Assembly: GCF_021209385.1 (NCBI RefSeq)
Contig: NZ_JAJOIL010000027.1
Span: 1-64,000, forward strand
Direction: 5' to 3'
DNA from: Seleniivibrio sp.
GTDB taxonomy: Bacteria > Chrysiogenota > Deferribacteres > Deferribacterales > Geovibrionaceae
Length of the DNA stretch: 64,000 bases
In this document: in pieces, positions 56,467-64,000 of the stretch
How positions within the stretch are numbered: the stretch's first letter is position 1
How the letters are laid out: every line of letters starts with the position of its first letter
The notes under the pieces: model-generated
Told to the model about the DNA's origin: nothing
The model's input: only the letters and a program-made list of their open reading frames with translations
The model's database searches: none
Program-made: the position numbers and the translations under genes

Positions 56467-57973
56467 AAAAAGCCTCATAGTTCTCATGTCGGACAGATAT
56501 GATCTTGAAGGCGCTGATTTTATTACTTCGCGGGACGAACAGGGCAGGATAATCATCAAGGTTGTCTGCGATAAGGTTGCGCCTCCTGTCACTGAGGTAA
56601 AGGTGACAGCAGATGGTTTGCGTGCTTATCTTGACGTTTACCCCGGGGTAAACACCGGAAGTGTTGTAACAGCAGACGATATAATGGTTTTGTTACAACA
56701 CGAAAGAATTACGGTGAATATCAACCGCGAGGCAATAAATAATGTCGTGCGTCTTGCCTCAGATGGCGGGATATCTGAAAAAGTTCTGATTGCGGAAGGT
56801 GTTGAGCCAATTGCAGGAAAAAACTCTCAGGTAGTTCTCAATTTTGAACCTGTCAATAACGCTCCGAAAGTATTGAATAACGGAAGGGTGGACTATCGCA
56901 ATGTTGACAACATCAGAGTTGTTAACGAAGGCGACCTGCTGCTCACCAAAAAACCGGCCACTGCCGGAGTCAGGGGACTGACCGTCCGTAACGAAGAGAT
57001 TCAGGCGGAACCTGGCACAGATACTGAAATATACACCGGCGAGGGCGTGCGCTCCGAAAAGGACAACACAGAGTTTTATGCATTAACTGACGGATGCGTT
57101 ACCTTTGTGCGCAATACGCTGGAGGTAAGTCCTGTGTACACTGTCCGCGGAAACGTGGATTACAGCACCGGCAACATAGTCTTTAACGGCAACGTTTATG
57201 TAAAAAATGATGTTCTTTCAAACTTTACGGTTAAAGCTGAAAAGGATATCTTTATTGAAGGCGTCTGTCAGGACGCCATAATAGAGAGCGGCGGCAACGT
57301 AGTTATAAAGCTTGGTGTGCGCGGCGATGGAAAAGGGATGATATCCGCCAAAGGCGATGTTTTCATCGGATATGCCGAGAATACGCTGATAGAGGCTCGC
57401 GGAAATATAGAAGTATTGAAGTATGCATTCAACTCCCGACTGAGAGCGGGCGGAAAGATATCTGCGATCAAAGATCCCGGCATAATTGCAGGCGGGGAAG
57501 TCACCGCTTTTGAAGAGATCCAGCTTCTTCAGGCGGGAACTGCCGGAAACTCGAGGTTCACCATAAGCGTGGGTACAAAATTTTATTTTGAAAAAGAACT
57601 CGAGGAGCTTAAATTAAACAAAGACAAGTTCGTTGACAACAAGGCAAAGATAGATGAATTTCTTGGAAGCGTTAACCTCAGAAAAAAAGAGGTGCTGGAG
57701 AACCCGAAGGTTCGCCAGCTTATTGCTCTCAGAAAGCAGCTTGACGGAAAGATAGCCATTGTTGATGCAGCCATGCAAAAGCTCATCAGAGAGGCGCATC
57801 ACCCAAGACCCAAATTAAAAGTGCGTGGTGAACTTTACGGCGGCATAGACGTTCAGGTATACAGGGAAAGAGTATCAATCAGGGAGAACCAGAAGAACAT
57901 GGTCTATTTCTTCGACGATAAATATCAGAGAATACAGGCGATTTCACTGGAAGACAAAGAATGGGATGAATGA
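56432..57973 (+). CDS. FapA/DUF342-family polymer-like protein
   Basis: The 513 residues match the FapA plan: an N-terminal variable domain (about 1-170), a right-handed parallel beta-helix (about 180-375, with repeated G-x-V/I-x-x-x-G rungs such as GGNVVIKLGVRGDGKGMISAKGD... and GGKISAIKDPGIIAGGE), and a C-terminal coiled-coil (about 385-465) ending in a small beta domain. Family members are linked to motility and surface behaviour in Vibrio and to c-di-GMP-related regulation, but the reaction is not known. Its start lies 35 bases inside the kinase gene and its end overlaps uvrA by eight bases. Confidence 0.85.
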   Translation: MNLLRNYTGRDEKSLIVLMSDRYDLEGADFITSRDEQGRIIIKVVCDKVAPPVTEVKVTADGLRAYLDVYPGVNTGSVVTADDIMVLLQHERITVNINREAINNVVRLASDGGISEKVLIAEGVEPIAGKNSQVVLNFEPVNNAPKVLNNGRVDYRNVDNIRVVNEGDLLLTKKPATAGVRGLTVRNEEIQAEPGTDTEIYTGEGVRSEKDNTEFYALTDGCVTFVRNTLEVSPVYTVRGNVDYSTGNIVFNGNVYVKNDVLSNFTVKAEKDIFIEGVCQDAIIESGGNVVIKLGVRGDGKGMISAKGDVFIGYAENTLIEARGNIEVLKYAFNSRLRAGGKISAIKDPGIIAGGEVTAFEEIQLLQAGTAGNSRFTISVGTKFYFEKELEELKLNKDKFVDNKAKIDEFLGSVNLRKKEVLENPKVRQLIALRKQLDGKIAIVDAAMQKLIREAHHPRPKLKVRGELYGGIDVQVYRERVSIRENQKNMVYFFDDKYQRIQAISLEDKEWDE

Positions 57974-60770
57974 TCATATAATTATTAAAGGGGCAAGGCA
58001 GCATAATCTAAAGAATATCAATCTGAATATTCCAAAAAACAGGCTGGTGGTCATAACGGGAGTTTCCGGTTCAGGAAAGTCCACTCTCGCCTTTGACACT
58101 CTATACGCAGAGGGTCAGAGACGTTATGTGGAGTCTCTTTCGGCTTATGCACGTCAGTTCCTTGAGCTTATGGAAAAACCGGATGTGGATTCGATAGATT
58201 ACCTTTCGCCTGCCATCAGCATCGAACAGAAGTCAATCAGCCGCAACCCGCGTTCAACCGTGGGAACCATCACGGAAATATACGATTATATGCGTCTGCT
58301 CTGGGCAAGAGCCGGAAAGGTATACTGCTACAGCTGCGGGCGTGAAGTGGCGAGCTATTCCGTTCAGCAGATAGTGGACAGGATAATGTCGCTGGGAGAG
58401 GACGCAAAGGCGGAACTTCTGGCTCCTGTCATTCGCGGTAAAAAGGGCGAATATAAGAAACTTTTTGAAAAACTGCTGAAAGACGGCTACGTTCGCGCAT
58501 ACGTTGACGGAGAGGTCAAAAGGCTGGAAGAGCCTATCGAACTGGACAAGAACGTCAAGCACAGCATCTCCGTCGTTATCGACAGACTTAAGATAAAAGA
58601 GGGCATAAAGCGCAGGCTGACGGATTCCGTTGAAACGGCGCTCCGCCTTGGCGAAGGACTCTGTGAGGTCGCTACCGACGACGGTGTGAACCTCTATTCA
58701 CAGAATTTCACCTGCCCCGACTGCGACATCAGCATAGAAGAAGTTGAACCCAGAAGTTTTTCGTTCAACAACCCGTTCGGCGCCTGTCCGGAGTGCGAAG
58801 GTCTCGGCGAAATGCAGGTGTTCGATATCGACGCCATAGTTCCCGATCCCAAACTCAGTGTTCGCGAAGGCGCGCTGAAACCATGGGAGCAGTTCGATAA
58901 TTTCCACTATTACAATACACTTGTCGCTCTTTCCGAACAGTTCGGAATAGACATGAACAAGCCTTTCGGCACACTTGACAAGAAACATCAGGATATCCTG
59001 CTTAACGGTATGGATGAACCCGTTAAGCTGTACACTTTCAAGGGAGAAAAAAAGATTCCCTATGAAAAAAAGTTTACGGGTGTTTGCGGCTATCTTAAAG
59101 AAAAACTTTATACTGGCACCGTTACTGACAAGGAGTTCGCAAAGCGCTTCATGTCGGCACAGGACTGCCCTTCCTGCCACGGAAGCAGGCTAAAAAAGAC
59201 CAGCCTTGCGGTGCGCGTCGGCGGCAGGAACATTGCCGAAGTTTCCGCAATGAACGTTAAAGAGGCGCTGGATTTCTTTTCCGCGCTGGAGTTTGACGGC
59301 TTCATCAAAGAGGTTGCGGACAAGATAATTACGGAGATAAAACGCAGGCTTGCGTTCCTTAACGACGTCGGTCTGAACTATATAACAATAGAGCGTAAAT
59401 CAGCCACACTGTCAGGCGGTGAGGCACAGCGTATCAGGCTGGCAACACAGATAGGTTCAGGGCTTACCGGCGTGCTTTACGTCCTTGATGAACCGAGCAT
59501 CGGTCTGCACCAGCGCGACAACGATATGCTCATCGAAACGCTTAAAAACCTCCGGGACATCGGCAACTCGGTAATAGTTGTGGAACATGATGAAGACACC
59601 ATAAATGCCTGCGACTTCATAATAGATATGGGACCTGGAGCAGGCAGAAAGGGCGGAGAAGTTGTCTTTACCGGACATCCCGAACTGCTGAAACACAGCG
59701 AAACGTCGTTGACGGGAATGTATATGTCCGGTCGCAAAGTGATAGAGGTTCCGGCGGAACGCAAGAAGCCCGACGGCAGATATATAGAGCTTAAACACGC
59801 TACTGAACACAATCTCAGAGACGTCAGCGTTAAAATTCCGCTTGGGCTTATGGTTTGCGTTACAGGAGTTTCAGGTTCAGGAAAATCAACGCTTATCATG
59901 GACACCCTGCAGGCGGCTCTGAAAAAAGGACTGCTGGGGACTAACATGAAGACCGGCGCATACGGAAGCATAACGGGCACGGAACATCTGGATAAGGTCA
60001 TTGATATTGACCAGTCGCCCATCGGCAGAACCCCCAGATCGAACCCGTCAACCTATACGAGCCTGTTTTCGGATATCCGCGAACTGTTCGCCATGACGCC
60101 GGATGCAAAGCTGCGCGGCTATAAAATAGGGCGCTTCAGCTTCAACGTTAAGTCCGGGCGCTGTGAAACCTGTCAGGGTGAGGGGTACATTAAAATAGAG
60201 ATGCACTTCCTGCCGGATATGTACGTTAAATGCGACTCGTGCCACGGCGCGAGATACAACCGCGACACCCTTGATATCAAGTACAAGGGCAAAAGTATTG
60301 CCGACGTTCTTGACATGACGGTCAATCAGGCATTTGAGTTTTTTGAAAATATTCCGAAGTTATGTAATAAGCTTTCGGTTTTAAAAGATGTCGGTTTAGG
60401 TTATATTAAACTCGGACAGCCCGCAACCACTCTCTCCGGAGGTGAGGCGCAACGGGTGAAACTCTCAAAAGAGCTGATGAAAAAGCCAACAGGCAAAACG
60501 GTTTATATCTTTGATGAACCGACCACCGGTCTGCATTTTGATGATATAAACAAGCTGATAGGCATTTTTAAAAAGCTGACCGAGAGCGGCAACACTGTCA
60601 TTATCATTGAGCATAACCTTGATGTTATAAAATGTGCCGACCACATCATCGACCTCGGACCCGAAGGCGGGATAGGCGGGGGCGAGATCATCTTCGAGGG
60701 AACACCCGAAGACTGTGTGAAATGCAAACAGTCCTACACGGGCAAATATCTGAAGGGAAAACTTTTGTAA
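57966..60770 (+). CDS. uvrA: Excinuclease ABC subunit A
   Basis: Recognises bulky DNA damage and loads UvrB. The 934 residues have two ABC ATPase halves with Walker A GVSGSGKST near residues 31-39 and again near 635-643, two LSGGEAQR signatures, and Walker B DEPSIGLHQRD and DEPTTGLHFDD. Zinc fingers are C-x2-C...C-x2-C (CYSCGREV and CPDCDISIEEV/CPECEG; CETCQGEGY/CDSCHGARY). Length and order are standard. uvrB and uvrC are not in the window. Confidence 0.98.
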   Translation: MNDHIIIKGARQHNLKNINLNIPKNRLVVITGVSGSGKSTLAFDTLYAEGQRRYVESLSAYARQFLELMEKPDVDSIDYLSPAISIEQKSISRNPRSTVGTITEIYDYMRLLWARAGKVYCYSCGREVASYSVQQIVDRIMSLGEDAKAELLAPVIRGKKGEYKKLFEKLLKDGYVRAYVDGEVKRLEEPIELDKNVKHSISVVIDRLKIKEGIKRRLTDSVETALRLGEGLCEVATDDGVNLYSQNFTCPDCDISIEEVEPRSFSFNNPFGACPECEGLGEMQVFDIDAIVPDPKLSVREGALKPWEQFDNFHYYNTLVALSEQFGIDMNKPFGTLDKKHQDILLNGMDEPVKLYTFKGEKKIPYEKKFTGVCGYLKEKLYTGTVTDKEFAKRFMSAQDCPSCHGSRLKKTSLAVRVGGRNIAEVSAMNVKEALDFFSALEFDGFIKEVADKIITEIKRRLAFLNDVGLNYITIERKSATLSGGEAQRIRLATQIGSGLTGVLYVLDEPSIGLHQRDNDMLIETLKNLRDIGNSVIVVEHDEDTINACDFIIDMGPGAGRKGGEVVFTGHPELLKHSETSLTGMYMSGRKVIEVPAERKKPDGRYIELKHATEHNLRDVSVKIPLGLMVCVTGVSGSGKSTLIMDTLQAALKKGLLGTNMKTGAYGSITGTEHLDKVIDIDQSPIGRTPRSNPSTYTSLFSDIRELFAMTPDAKLRGYKIGRFSFNVKSGRCETCQGEGYIKIEMHFLPDMYVKCDSCHGARYNRDTLDIKYKGKSIADVLDMTVNQAFEFFENIPKLCNKLSVLKDVGLGYIKLGQPATTLSGGEAQRVKLSKELMKKPTGKTVYIFDEPTTGLHFDDINKLIGIFKKLTESGNTVIIIEHNLDVIKCADHIIDLGPEGGIGGGEIIFEGTPEDCVKCKQSYTGKYLKGKLL

Positions 60771-62564
60771 ATGAAAAAACTGTTACTGGCGCTTCTTATC
60801 GTTTTGACATGCCTCACGCTTTTTGCGGACGACATCGACGAATATAACTCCGCAAAAAGAGATTTCGACTATATAGAACACTCCGACAAGGTTACTCGGC
60901 GTTCATATCTGATTGTAGCTGATAAGTTTTATAAACTTTATGCTTCCGCACCGAAGGCCGAGACGGGAGACGACTCCCTTAATTATGCAGCCCAGACCTA
61001 TTACAGAAGCTATTCAAGATTCGGATACCGCGATGACCTGCTGAAGGCGCTTCGCTACTTCAGAATTCTTTCCGGAAACTACGACACACCCCTAGCATCT
61101 AAGGCATATCTGCAATCAGCAAAAATATACGAACAGCAGAAGGATTACCCTTCATCTCAATATATGCTCCGCAAACTAATAGCCAAATTCCCCAATTCTG
61201 ACGATGCTGCAGAGGCAAGAGGTAAGCTTGGCGATATAGATACTAAGTTCGCTTCAAAAACTCCTTCTGACAAGCCGAAAAAACCTGAGCTGAGACCAAA
61301 AGCTCCTGTTAAGAGCGAAACTGTCGCATATCATCCCAAAGCCGATGAGGACACTGCGGACAAAGCGCAGGTATCAAACAAACAGACCAGTTTCGGCGAT
61401 ATCAATACCCCGGCAAGCCTTCCCGAAGGCAGAGCTGCTGTCAAACGTATCAGATATTTCACCACACCGGACTATACCCGTGTGGTTATGGATCTTTCGG
61501 GCAAGATAGAGTTCGACAAGCACTGGCTTAAGGCGGATCCTTCCATACAGAAACCGCCGCGGCTTTTCATAGACCTCAACAACGTTGTTGTCTCTCCCGA
61601 AATACCGCAGGATATAGAGATAAAAGACGGTCTTCTGCGTTCACTCCGCTGGGCGTATAACAGGCCGGGCGTGGCGCGGGTAGTTTTGGACAGCGACAAC
61701 GTTCAGGATTTCACGGTTTTCGCAATGCCCGACCCAGACAGACTTGTTATAGATGTCAGCAACACGGCAGGAAGCCCGAAAGGACAGCCGGAACCCAAAG
61801 CACCTGTTAAAACCGAGGTTGCATCAGCGTCTCCTGTTCCTTCAATTAAAGGCACAGGCAGTTCAGCAACGCTGGCAAGTGTGTTCGGACTTAAGATAAA
61901 AAGCATCGTTATCGACCCAGGACACGGCGGAAAAGACCCGGGCGCAAGCTATTATGGTGTTAAAGAGAAAGATATCGTTCTTGACATCGGGAAAGAGCTT
62001 TATGCTCTTATTAAAGAATCATATCCTAATATTGACGTATACATGACAAGAAATACGGACGTATTCATACCCCTTGAAGAGAGAACCGCCTTTGCCAACA
62101 GGAAAAAGGCAGACCTGTTCGTTTCAGTTCACATCAACGCCGCGCCTAACAAAAGCGCACGCGGGGTTGAAACCTACGTTCTGAACGTTACCAACGACAA
62201 GCGCGCTCTTGCCGTTGCGGCTCTGGAAAACCAGACGACGCAAAAATCCATGTCAGACCTTCAGGGTATCCTGAAAGACCTGATGATGAACTCAAAACTG
62301 GAAGAATCCCTCCAGCTTGCGTCCTACGTTCAGAAGAACCTTCACACCGGTCTATATACCGACAGCCGATACAATCTCGGTGTTAAGCAGGCTCCGTTCT
62401 ATGTCCTTGTCGGTGCGATGATGCCCTCGATACTTGTCGAGTGCGGATTTGTGTCGAATCAGGATGAGGCTGACAATCTCACCAAAGACAGCTATAGAAA
62501 AGAGATCGCAAAGGGTATATTCCAGGGCGTGACATCTTACATTAAACAGTTTAACGGTAATTAA
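60771..62564 (+). CDS. N-acetylmuramoyl-L-alanine amidase with TPR and AMIN domains
   Basis: A periplasmic peptidoglycan hydrolase of 597 residues. It has a signal peptide (LLLALLIVLTCLTLFA), then TPR-like helices (about 55-160), a Lys/Pro linker and an AMIN domain (about 220-335: IRYFTTPDYTRVVMDLSG and RVVLDSDNVQDFTVF). A second linker leads to the zinc amidase domain (about 375-595), with IVIDPGHGGKDPGA and VFIPLEERTAFANRKKADLFVSVHINA; the catalytic Glu is in ILVECGFVSN. ATG directly follows the uvrA stop. An AmiC-type role in daughter-cell separation is likely. Confidence 0.94.
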   Translation: MKKLLLALLIVLTCLTLFADDIDEYNSAKRDFDYIEHSDKVTRRSYLIVADKFYKLYASAPKAETGDDSLNYAAQTYYRSYSRFGYRDDLLKALRYFRILSGNYDTPLASKAYLQSAKIYEQQKDYPSSQYMLRKLIAKFPNSDDAAEARGKLGDIDTKFASKTPSDKPKKPELRPKAPVKSETVAYHPKADEDTADKAQVSNKQTSFGDINTPASLPEGRAAVKRIRYFTTPDYTRVVMDLSGKIEFDKHWLKADPSIQKPPRLFIDLNNVVVSPEIPQDIEIKDGLLRSLRWAYNRPGVARVVLDSDNVQDFTVFAMPDPDRLVIDVSNTAGSPKGQPEPKAPVKTEVASASPVPSIKGTGSSATLASVFGLKIKSIVIDPGHGGKDPGASYYGVKEKDIVLDIGKELYALIKESYPNIDVYMTRNTDVFIPLEERTAFANRKKADLFVSVHINAAPNKSARGVETYVLNVTNDKRALAVAALENQTTQKSMSDLQGILKDLMMNSKLEESLQLASYVQKNLHTGLYTDSRYNLGVKQAPFYVLVGAMMPSILVECGFVSNQDEADNLTKDSYRKEIAKGIFQGVTSYIKQFNGN

Positions 62565-62591
62565 AGACTACTTTTTTTAATCGGAGACGCT

Positions 62592-63950
62592 ATGAATCTT
62601 ATGGTGCTTATCCTTGCGGCGGGCAAAGGGACACGCATGAAGTCCGACATGCCGAAAGTGCTTTTCAAAGCGGCAGGCAGACCTATGGTGGATTACGTTG
62701 TAGATGCGGCATCAGAGCTTGGTGCCGGACGTATCAACGTCGTTATAGGCAACGGCGCGGAACTTGTTCAGAAACATCTGGCAGGAAAGGCTGAATTTTC
62801 CGTGCAGACGCAGCAGCGCGGCACAGGCGACGCAGTTATGGCGGCTGCTGACAGCATAAACGGTTTTGACGGAAAGGTTCTGATACTTTGCGGGGACATG
62901 CCCCTTGTTAAATCAGAAACCCTCAAAAGTTTCATTGAAGAGGCTGAAAAACATCCGGTGGCGTTCATGTCCGTAAAGGTGAAGAATCCTTTCGGTTACG
63001 GCAGGGTGATTCGCGGCGTAGACGGTTCCGTTATCAAAATTGTAGAGGAAAAGGACGCGACAGAGGATGAAAAACGCGAAGACGAAATAAATACGGGAAT
63101 TTACTTGTGCGACAGCAAAGAGCTTATGACGCGGTTAGCCGAAGTCGACTGCAACAACGCACAGGGCGAGTATTACCTGACAGATATAGTGAAAAAAGGC
63201 GCATATGCGCATCTTTGTAAAGACGAAACCGAGTTTCTTGGGGTCAATAACCGCGTTCAGCTTGCGGAAGCATCCCGTGTCCTTTGGGACAGGGTAGCTG
63301 AAAAGCACATGATGAACGGTGTTTCCATACTCGATCCAAAGAACTTTTACTGCGACTGCACTGTCGAAATAGATAACGATGTAACGATCTATCCCAACGT
63401 TTTCCTTGAGGGTGACACGACGATAGGCAAGGGCAGCATAGTTTATTCAGGTTCAAGGATAAAGGACAGCATCATAGCTGAAAACTGCGAGATAAAAGAG
63501 AACTGCCTCATAACCGAAAGCCACGTCGGGGCGGAAAGCCATATCGGTCCCATGGCTCATCTGCGCCCGGGAAGCGTGCTTGATGGAGAAAATAAGGTAG
63601 GTAACTTTGTTGAGCTTAAAAAAGCAAAAATGGGCATAGGTTCCAAGTCCAGCCACCTTACATACCTCGGCGATGCCGAGATAGGCAAAGACGTGAATAT
63701 CGGCTGCGGAACCATTACATGCAATTATGACGGATACAGCAAATATAAGACGATAATTGAGGACGGAGTGTTCGTGGGCAGTGACGTTCAGCTTGTGGCA
63801 CCTGTAAAGGTTGGCAAGGGCGCGCTCATAGCTGCCGGCTCCACTATAACAAAGGACGTTCCTGCAGATGCGCTGGGTATTACCCGCGCGAAACAGCAGA
63901 ACATGGAGGGCTGGGTCTCTTCATGGAAAAAGAAAAAAGGGGTTGAATGA
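62592..63950 (+). CDS. glmU: Bifunctional N-acetylglucosamine-1-phosphate uridyltransferase / glucosamine-1-phosphate acetyltransferase
   Basis: Makes UDP-GlcNAc, the precursor of peptidoglycan and lipopolysaccharide. The 452 residues have an N-terminal pyrophosphorylase domain (LAAGKGTRMKSDMPKVLF, GTGDAV, LCGDMPL, NTGIYL) and a C-terminal left-handed beta-helix acetyltransferase domain (about 255-450: GPMAHLRPGS, NFVELKKAKMG, LTYLGDAEIG, CNYDGYSKYKT). The next gene starts the same pathway step before it (glmS), as in many bacteria. Confidence 0.97.
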   Translation: MNLMVLILAAGKGTRMKSDMPKVLFKAAGRPMVDYVVDAASELGAGRINVVIGNGAELVQKHLAGKAEFSVQTQQRGTGDAVMAAADSINGFDGKVLILCGDMPLVKSETLKSFIEEAEKHPVAFMSVKVKNPFGYGRVIRGVDGSVIKIVEEKDATEDEKREDEINTGIYLCDSKELMTRLAEVDCNNAQGEYYLTDIVKKGAYAHLCKDETEFLGVNNRVQLAEASRVLWDRVAEKHMMNGVSILDPKNFYCDCTVEIDNDVTIYPNVFLEGDTTIGKGSIVYSGSRIKDSIIAENCEIKENCLITESHVGAESHIGPMAHLRPGSVLDGENKVGNFVELKKAKMGIGSKSSHLTYLGDAEIGKDVNIGCGTITCNYDGYSKYKTIIEDGVFVGSDVQLVAPVKVGKGALIAAGSTITKDVPADALGITRAKQQNMEGWVSSWKKKKGVE

Positions 63951-63953
63951 TAT

Positions 63954-64000
63954 ATGTGCGGCATAGTCGGATATATTGGCGAACAGACAGCATCCCACAT
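63954..64000 (+). CDS. glmS: Glutamine-fructose-6-phosphate aminotransferase, start only
   Basis: Fifteen full codons are visible: MCGIVGYIGEQTASH. A nucleophilic Cys2 after the initiator methionine, followed by GIVGYIG, is the glutaminase N-terminus of GlmS. The start is four bases after the glmU stop, with AAGGGG upstream. The rest lies beyond the window. Its product feeds GlmM and GlmU in UDP-GlcNAc synthesis. Confidence 0.92.
   Translation, partial: MCGIVGYIGEQTASH

Overview
The window reads as a bacterial chromosome segment from a motile, flagellated, Gram-negative-type anaerobe. My best guess is the phylum Deferribacterota (Denitrovibrio/Geovibrio/Seleniivibrio-like). The basis is the futalosine-pathway gene mqnC, a dnaN-recF-gyrB-gyrA block without dnaA, a CheA fused to a receiver, CheZ, FlhF/FlhG, many c-di-GMP and two-component proteins, and OmpA-like and lipoprotein envelope proteins. 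The assignment is inference from gene content and protein style, not from a search.

Layout. 1-7.2 kb: the end of a probable transposase, a small FUSC membrane protein, argH, a lipoprotein gene, der, a lipoprotein gene interrupted by an in-frame TGA, and an aminotransferase. Two copies of a ~130 bp hairpin repeat sit between convergent genes here, each flanked by a duplicated terminator hairpin. 7.2-15.7 kb: signalling genes (receiver-GGDEF, hybrid kinase with an IclR regulator, EAL-HDOD), a ferredoxin-type DUF362 protein and a secreted protein. 15.6-27.2 kb: rsmG, mnmG, mnmE, folD, gyrA, gyrB, recF and dnaN on the minus strand as one tight replication and tRNA-modification block. It has a perfect parS palindrome beside a DnaA box at 18.1 kb. 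27.5-30.1 kb: a tandem double-Hfq protein with a CheY-like partner, then a 2Fe-2S ferredoxin-domain gene whose frame is broken at a run of seven A.

30.1-54.1 kb is a long minus-strand motility region read from fliR downward: fliR, flhB, flhA, flhF, flhG, a two-helix membrane protein, fliA, cheB, fliM, fliN/fliY, cheY, cheZ, cheA-receiver, two envelope proteins, a membrane-anchored protein, a PP2C phosphatase, a STAS protein, a STAS-HEAT protein, cheR, three or four flagellum-associated proteins and an MscS channel. Most start and stop codons overlap, which suggests translational coupling.

54.2-64.0 kb is plus-strand: mqnC, a GAF histidine kinase, a FapA/DUF342 protein, uvrA, a cell-wall amidase, glmU and the start of glmS. 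These cover menaquinone synthesis, DNA repair, and peptidoglycan precursor supply and cleavage.

The most unusual items are the terminator-targeted repeats, the double Hfq, the two interrupted genes (in-frame TGA and poly-A frameshift), the parS and parS-like sites, and a phosphatase/STAS/STAS-HEAT/CheR group without a visible anti-sigma kinase. No rRNA, tRNA, CRISPR array or complete insertion sequence was seen.
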